Below, in pieces: positions 60,135-64,000 of a DNA stretch of 64,000 nt; the stretch's first letter is position 1, and the number at the start of each line of letters is the position of its first letter. The notes under the pieces were generated by a model, which was not told where the DNA came from, searched no databases, and was given only the letters and a program-made list of their open reading frames with translations. The translations under genes and the position numbers were made by a program. Source of the stretch: ZYF759 sp046297455 (lineage in GTDB: Bacteria; Pseudomonadota; Alphaproteobacteria; Rhizobiales; Rhizobiaceae). The stretch lies in assembly GCA_046297455.1 (NCBI GenBank), contig JBKBIT010000016.1:1-64000 (forward strand). The letters are read 5' to 3'.

Positions 60135-60701
60135 ATGATGGCAATCAATGGCTGTTCGATCGTCAGCAAACGAGTTCTGGCCGGCATGTATGCGTCGGCG
60201 ATGCTGTTGGCCCTGACCGTGTTGCCGGCTTCGGCAATGCAGCAGATCGGCACGATCGAGGCCACCATTGGCGGCGAGAGCGGCACCTGGACCACCATTC
60301 ACATGCCGTCGGAAGAGACCGCAACGGCGGAGTATTCACAGATGGGTCCAATGACGACCATCTCCATCCAGGGCCACGATCCCGATTCGGGGTCGATGAT
60401 GCGCAACGTGATCTCGCTTGATGTCACGCTGATGGGGGACGGGCCATCTGCCGAAGCGCTTGGTCCGACACTCTCGCTGTTTCCCGAGGGCATGACCGGT
60501 CCATTCTATACGAGCGGCGATGGCGAAGTTGACGTCTTGATCCAGTTCGACGAACTCGACCTTTCCGAGCGCGGCCACGCCCGTGGCAGCTTTTCCGGCC
60601 AGCTCTGCCGGCAGGATGGCATGTTCGCCGAGCTTGACCTCGACGATTGCCGGCCGATCGAAGGCACATTCGACACAACGCTCCATCTGGCCGAATATTA
60701 G
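60135..60701 (+). CDS. Exported protein of unknown function
   Basis: 188 residues, signal peptide spanning about 15-37 (GMYASAMLLALTVLPASA|MQ). The mature part is beta-rich, with IEATIGGESGTWTTIHMPSE, ISIQGHDPDSGSMMRNVISLDVTL and a C-terminal CRQDGMFAELDLDDC pair of cysteines that could form a disulfide. No family recognised. ATG 60135 follows GGGAGA; a second ATG is three bases later. The gene stands alone between rhlE and the dgcN-like gene. Confidence 0.8.
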   Translation: MMAINGCSIVSKRVLAGMYASAMLLALTVLPASAMQQIGTIEATIGGESGTWTTIHMPSEETATAEYSQMGPMTTISIQGHDPDSGSMMRNVISLDVTLMGDGPSAEALGPTLSLFPEGMTGPFYTSGDGEVDVLIQFDELDLSERGHARGSFSGQLCRQDGMFAELDLDDCRPIEGTFDTTLHLAEY

Positions 60702-60776
60702 TCCAGCCCGGCAGGCCGATTGAGCAGGCGATGGGTTGGGGCTATGGAAGGCGGAAACAAGGAAGCGAGACCTCCC

Positions 60777-61769
60777 ATGCTCCAGACCCCATATCTGCTC
60801 TTTCTCGGCGACGCGCCGGACCAGCTTGCCGCCAAGACCGCCCAGGGCGTCCGCGACTGGAGACCGGAATTCGCGCTCGGCCAGATGCGGCTCGCAGAGT
60901 GCAAGGCGGATCTGGGTCTGCCCGATCTGAGCATCGCGGAGGCCTGGGACAAGGGCGCCCGCACCCTCATCATCGGCGCCGCCAATCGTGGCGGGGTCAT
61001 GTCGGACAGCTGGATGCCGATCCTGATGGAGGCGTTGGAGAAGGGCATGGACATCGCGTCCGGCCTCCACGACAGGCTGCAGGATCGCCCGGAGCTGGTT
61101 GCTGCCGCCAATGCCTATGGTCGGCGCATGATCGATGTGCGCACGCCGCAGCACAAATACCCGATCGGCGATGGTGCGCCGCGCCGGGGGAAAAGATGCC
61201 TGGCCGTCGGTACCGATTGCTCGGTCGGCAAGATGTACACCGCGCTCGCCATGGAAAAGGCGATGCACGAACTGGGCATGAAGGCGACCTTCCGCGCCAC
61301 CGGCCAGACCGGCATCCTGATCACCGGCTCCGGCGTGCCGCTGGATGCCGTGGTGGCCGACTTCATGGCGGGCTCGATCGAGTGGCTGACACCAGACAAC
61401 GAGGACGATCACTGGGATCTGATCGAGGGGCAGGGAAGCCTGTTCCACCCCTCTTTTTCGGGCGTGACAATGGCGCTGATCCATGGCGGACGTCCCGATG
61501 CACTCGTCCTGTGCCACGAGCCGACACGCAAGCACATGCGCGGCCTGCCGCACTACCAGCTGCCGACACTGGAGGCACTGCGTGACCTGTCTCTGGAGAC
61601 CGCGCGCATCGTCAATCCGGACGTGCGGATCATCGGCATCTCGGTCAACACCTTTGCCATGGGCGAGGACGAGGCCAATGCGTATCTCGCCGATGTCGAG
61701 GCGCGCATGGGGCTGCCCGCCGTGGACCCCTACCGCCACGGTGCCCGCCGGCTTGCCGAGGCACTGTGA
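60777..61769 (+). CDS. dgcN: DUF1611 / DgcN-like protein (D-glutamate N-acetyltransferase family)
   Basis: 330 residues. YLLFLGDAPDQLAAKTAQGV at the start and an ATP/GTP-binding-like loop AVGTDCSVGKMYTALAMEKAM near residue 145 are the marks of DUF1611. DgcN, a member, N-acetylates D-glutamate so that DgcA can epimerise it. dgcA, usually next door, is absent from this window. ATG 60777 fits the family start; earlier in-frame starts (60720, 60744) add non-conserved residues. Followed 89 bases later by an SDR gene. Confidence 0.75.
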   Translation: MLQTPYLLFLGDAPDQLAAKTAQGVRDWRPEFALGQMRLAECKADLGLPDLSIAEAWDKGARTLIIGAANRGGVMSDSWMPILMEALEKGMDIASGLHDRLQDRPELVAAANAYGRRMIDVRTPQHKYPIGDGAPRRGKRCLAVGTDCSVGKMYTALAMEKAMHELGMKATFRATGQTGILITGSGVPLDAVVADFMAGSIEWLTPDNEDDHWDLIEGQGSLFHPSFSGVTMALIHGGRPDALVLCHEPTRKHMRGLPHYQLPTLEALRDLSLETARIVNPDVRIIGISVNTFAMGEDEANAYLADVEARMGLPAVDPYRHGARRLAEAL

Positions 61770-61858
61770 CGCGAGGCGACTTGCTTGTCGCCCGCGCGCT
61801 GGCGACGCTAGGATGAAATGTCATTGTTTTTATTGATAGCATTCGGGAGGAAATACAC

Positions 61859-62620
61859 ATGAACCCATCCGGTCAGGTTGCGATCGTTACCGGCGGAAGC
61901 TCCGGCCTTGGCGAGGCCACGGCGCGCGCACTCGCGGGGAAGGGCGCCAAGGTCGCCATTCTCGACGTCGCCGAGCAGCGTGCGCAAAAGGTCGCTGCCG
62001 AACTTGGCGGTATCGGGCTCAAATGCGATGTCTCCAGCGAAGAGAGCGCGCAGGCTGCCATGGCCGAGATCGCCGGCAAGCTGGGCGATCCGCGCATCCT
62101 CATCAATTGCGCCGGCATCGGCATCGCCATGAAGACGGTCAGCAAGGATGGCGCGCATCCTCTCGATCTCTATCGCAAGGTGCTGGAGGTCAACCTGATC
62201 GGAACCTTCAACATGATCCGCCTTTTCGCGGCGCATGTGCAGAATCTCGAGCCGATGGACGGTGGCGAGCGTGGCGTCATCGTCAACACGGCTTCGGTCG
62301 CGGCCTATGACGGCCAGATCGGCCAGGCAGCCTATTCGGCTTCAAAGGGCGGCGTCGTCGGCATGACCCTGCCGGTCGCCCGCGATCTTGCACGCTCGGG
62401 CATCCGCGTCTGCACCATCGCACCGGGCATCTTTCGCACGCCGATGCTCGCCGGCCTGCCGCAGGAGGCGCAGGATTCGCTCGGTCAGCAAGTGCCTTTC
62501 CCGCCACGGCTTGGCGAACCGGCTGAATATGGGGCTCTTGCCTGTCACATCGTCGAGAACCAGATGCTCAACGGCGAGACCATCCGCCTCGACGGCGCCA
62601 TCCGCATGGCTCCGAAATAG
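61859..62620 (+). CDS. Short-chain dehydrogenase, HSD17B10-like (3-hydroxyacyl-CoA dehydrogenase type II)
   Basis: 253 residues. VAIVTGGSSGLGEATARAL is the NAD-binding TGxxxGxG motif; INCAGIGIA, then NTASVAAYDG and YSASKGGVVG give the catalytic Ser-Tyr-Lys. The close likeness of VRFPRTPMLAG-type and EYGALACHIVENQMLNGETIRLDGAIRM segments to human HSD17B10 suggests oxidation of branched or short 3-hydroxyacyl-CoA with NAD. GGGAGGA precedes the ATG. It sits 13 bases upstream of a racemase gene that acts on branched acyl-CoA. Confidence 0.88.
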   Translation: MNPSGQVAIVTGGSSGLGEATARALAGKGAKVAILDVAEQRAQKVAAELGGIGLKCDVSSEESAQAAMAEIAGKLGDPRILINCAGIGIAMKTVSKDGAHPLDLYRKVLEVNLIGTFNMIRLFAAHVQNLEPMDGGERGVIVNTASVAAYDGQIGQAAYSASKGGVVGMTLPVARDLARSGIRVCTIAPGIFRTPMLAGLPQEAQDSLGQQVPFPPRLGEPAEYGALACHIVENQMLNGETIRLDGAIRMAPK

Positions 62621-62633
62621 GGGGAGGGCGCCC

Positions 62634-63791
62634 GTGGTCGACGAGGCGCGCTCCGGCCCGCTTTCCGGGTTGAAGGTCATCGAGATGGCGGGGCTGGGGC
62701 CTGTGCCGCTGGCCGGCCTGATGCTGGCCGAGATGGGGGCCGAGGTGCTGCGTGTCGAGCGTCTTGGCGGCGGGCGCGATTTCCTCAACCTGCCCCGACA
62801 ATACGATCTCGACCGTCACGGGCGTTCGATCATCAAGGTCGATCTGAAACATGCGGAAGGTGTCGCGCTGCTGGTCGCACTGGCGAAGGGAGCGGACATT
62901 CTCGTCGAGGGGTTCCGCCCCGGCGTCATGGAACGGTTCGGTCTCGGGCCGGACGAGATGCTGCAACGCAATCCGGCTCTCATCTATGGGCGCATGACGG
63001 GGTTCGGTCAGGACGGTCCGATGAAGGACCGGGCCGGCCATGACATCACCTATCTGGCCCATTCCGGCGTGCTGCACGCGATCGGCGAGAAATCAGGTCG
63101 GCCGATCCCGCCGCTCAACCTTGCGGCCGACTATGGCGGCGGCACGATGTTTCTCATCATGGGCCTGCTGGCCGCCCTTGTCGAACGCGGCCGCTCGGGC
63201 AAGGGGCAAGTTGTCGATGCAGCGATGATCGATGGCGCGGCCATGCTGGCCGCACCCTTCTTCGGCTTTATGGCGTCGGGCTTCTGGCAGGACAGGCGCG
63301 GCTCTAACCTGCTCGACACCGGCGCACCCTTCTACGACACCTATGAGACGGCGGATGGCAAGCACGTCGCCGTAGGCTGTCTGGAGCCGCAATTCTTCGC
63401 TGAATTCGCCCGCCTGCTGCCGCTCGAGGAGCGGCTTGCCGCGCGCCAGTATGACATCTCGCTCTGGGGAGAGATGCGGCAGGCCATCGCCGCGCGCATC
63501 GTTGAGAAGACGCGTGACGAATGGGCTGCCATCTACGAAGGAACCGACGCTTGCGTGGCACCCGTGCTGTCGTTCACCGAAGCACCCGACCATCCGCACA
63601 ACAGTGCCCGCGCCACATTCATCGACAAGGACGGACTGACACGCCCGGCGCCGGCACCGCGTTTTTCGCGAACGCCATCGGCTCCCCGCGGCGTCGAGGA
63701 GGAAACGCCGGAGGCTGCGCTCGCCCGTTTCGGCATTGCGCCTGAACGGACTACGGAATTGATCGACGGCGGCGTGATAGGGCGCAAGTGA
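62634..63791 (+). CDS. Alpha-methylacyl-CoA racemase (CaiB/BaiF family III)
   Basis: 385 residues. GHDITYLAHSGVLHAIG holds H136, and PLNLAADYGGGTMF holds D166, spaced 30 residues apart as in mammalian and mycobacterial AMACR (catalytic His/Asp). KGQVVDAAMIDGAAML follows. The C-terminal segment with APRFSRTPSAPR is family-typical. It exchanges the configuration of 2-methylacyl-CoA so that beta-oxidation can proceed. GTG 62634 follows GGGGAGGG. It sits between an SDR and a HugZ-like gene. Confidence 0.9.
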   Translation: MVDEARSGPLSGLKVIEMAGLGPVPLAGLMLAEMGAEVLRVERLGGGRDFLNLPRQYDLDRHGRSIIKVDLKHAEGVALLVALAKGADILVEGFRPGVMERFGLGPDEMLQRNPALIYGRMTGFGQDGPMKDRAGHDITYLAHSGVLHAIGEKSGRPIPPLNLAADYGGGTMFLIMGLLAALVERGRSGKGQVVDAAMIDGAAMLAAPFFGFMASGFWQDRRGSNLLDTGAPFYDTYETADGKHVAVGCLEPQFFAEFARLLPLEERLAARQYDISLWGEMRQAIAARIVEKTRDEWAAIYEGTDACVAPVLSFTEAPDHPHNSARATFIDKDGLTRPAPAPRFSRTPSAPRGVEEETPEAALARFGIAPERTTELIDGGVIGRK

Positions 63792-63796
63792 ACGAG

Positions 63797-64000
63797 ATGA
63801 GCGAGAAGAAGGACGTCATCCGTCCGACAGACGAAGAAGCGATCGCCCTGTCGAAATCGCTGCTGCGGGCCGCGCGGCACGGCGCACTGGCCGTTCTCGA
63901 CCCGCAGACGGGCGCACCGCAGGCAAGCCGCGTGGCGGTGGCGACCGATCTCGACGGCACGCCGGCAATTCTCGTTTCTTCGCTGTCGGGGCACACGCCT
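63797..64000 (+). CDS. HugZ-like pyridoxamine 5'-phosphate oxidase-fold protein, cut by window edge
   Basis: Only the first 68 residues are present. SLLRAARHGALAVLDPQTGAPQASRVAVATDLDG and ILVSSLSGHT match the N-terminus of the HugZ family (split-barrel flavin- or heme-binding proteins). ATG 63797 is chosen; GTG 63788 overlapping the upstream stop is possible. The remainder lies outside the window, so the function is provisional. Confidence 0.75.
   Translation, partial: MSEKKDVIRPTDEEAIALSKSLLRAARHGALAVLDPQTGAPQASRVAVATDLDGTPAILVSSLSGHTP

Noticed and set aside
1..64000. tRNA, rRNA, insertion sequences, attachment sites and CRISPR arrays
   Set aside because: I read both strands for tRNA-like arms, transposase motifs and regularly spaced repeats and found none that I could support; a covariance search would be needed to exclude a tRNA.

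Overview
The window is a GC-rich, densely coded chromosomal segment of an alphaproteobacterium, most likely a Hyphomicrobiales (Rhizobiales) member close to Phyllobacteriaceae. The reasons are the small conserved families typical of that order (RcdA/DUF1465, TrcR/DUF1013, GapR/DUF2312, DUF1192, DUF1244, DUF1036, DUF3309, YdcH pairs), UvrB with a long N-terminal extension, perfect CtrA boxes, FixK/FNR boxes in front of cbb3 oxidase genes, and the carboxyspermidine route to polyamines. This placement is inferred from gene content; no rRNA or tRNA gene was seen. I saw no insertion sequence, prophage, CRISPR array or broken gene, so the region looks like core chromosome.

Layout. 1-16.6 kb: uvrB (cut by the left edge), a SixA-like phosphatase, a small membrane protein, a divergent fosmidomycin-efflux/AraC pair, an exported hydrolase, chromate transporter, SCP-x-type thiolase, an FAD/NAD(P)-binding protein, a very large exported TPR-CHAT protein and an L,D-transpeptidase lipoprotein. 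16.7-24.9 kb: complete ccoNOQP and ccoGHIS operons, each behind a nearly identical FNR/FixK box, for high-affinity respiration. 24.9-34.3 kb: Sel1-repeat protein, ThiE-like protein, TSUP transporter, acyl-CoA synthetase, then an unusual intergenic region with two perfect CtrA boxes bracketing a candidate small RNA in front of rcdA; SelT/W-like protein, YebC, GFA protein, MBL protein, WYL regulator and trcR. 34.4-42.9 kb: transporters, YiiX-like lipoprotein, quinone oxidoreductase, ArsR regulator, two YdcH-like proteins, purEK and lrgAB.

43.2-47.0 kb is the most interesting system: a periplasmic pterin-binding-type (PruR-like) protein, a hybrid histidine kinase with receiver and Hpt domains, and a response regulator with an intact HD-GYP c-di-GMP phosphodiesterase. 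The first two genes overlap and the third follows within 10 bases. It reads as a periplasmic ligand to phosphorelay to c-di-GMP circuit. After it come a one-cysteine L36 gene, a TPR protein whose start codon lies inside a strong hairpin, a hydrolase, pyk, DUF1036, an N-formylglutamate amidohydrolase-like gene, DUF1244, gapR, a DMT transporter and a two-domain cold-shock protein. 54.5-64 kb: an MBL lipoprotein, the nspC/carboxynorspermidine dehydrogenase polyamine operon, rhlE, an exported unknown, dgcN-like DUF1611, and an SDR / alpha-methylacyl-CoA racemase / HugZ-like run cut by the right edge.

Two regulatory themes stand out. The same palindrome, CTGACAG-N4-CTGTCAG, occurs upstream of the WYL regulator and upstream of uvrB, 30 kb apart, suggesting a DNA-damage regulon. 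Three cell-cycle factors (rcdA, trcR, gapR) lie within 23 kb, with CtrA sites at rcdA and at the candidate small RNA.
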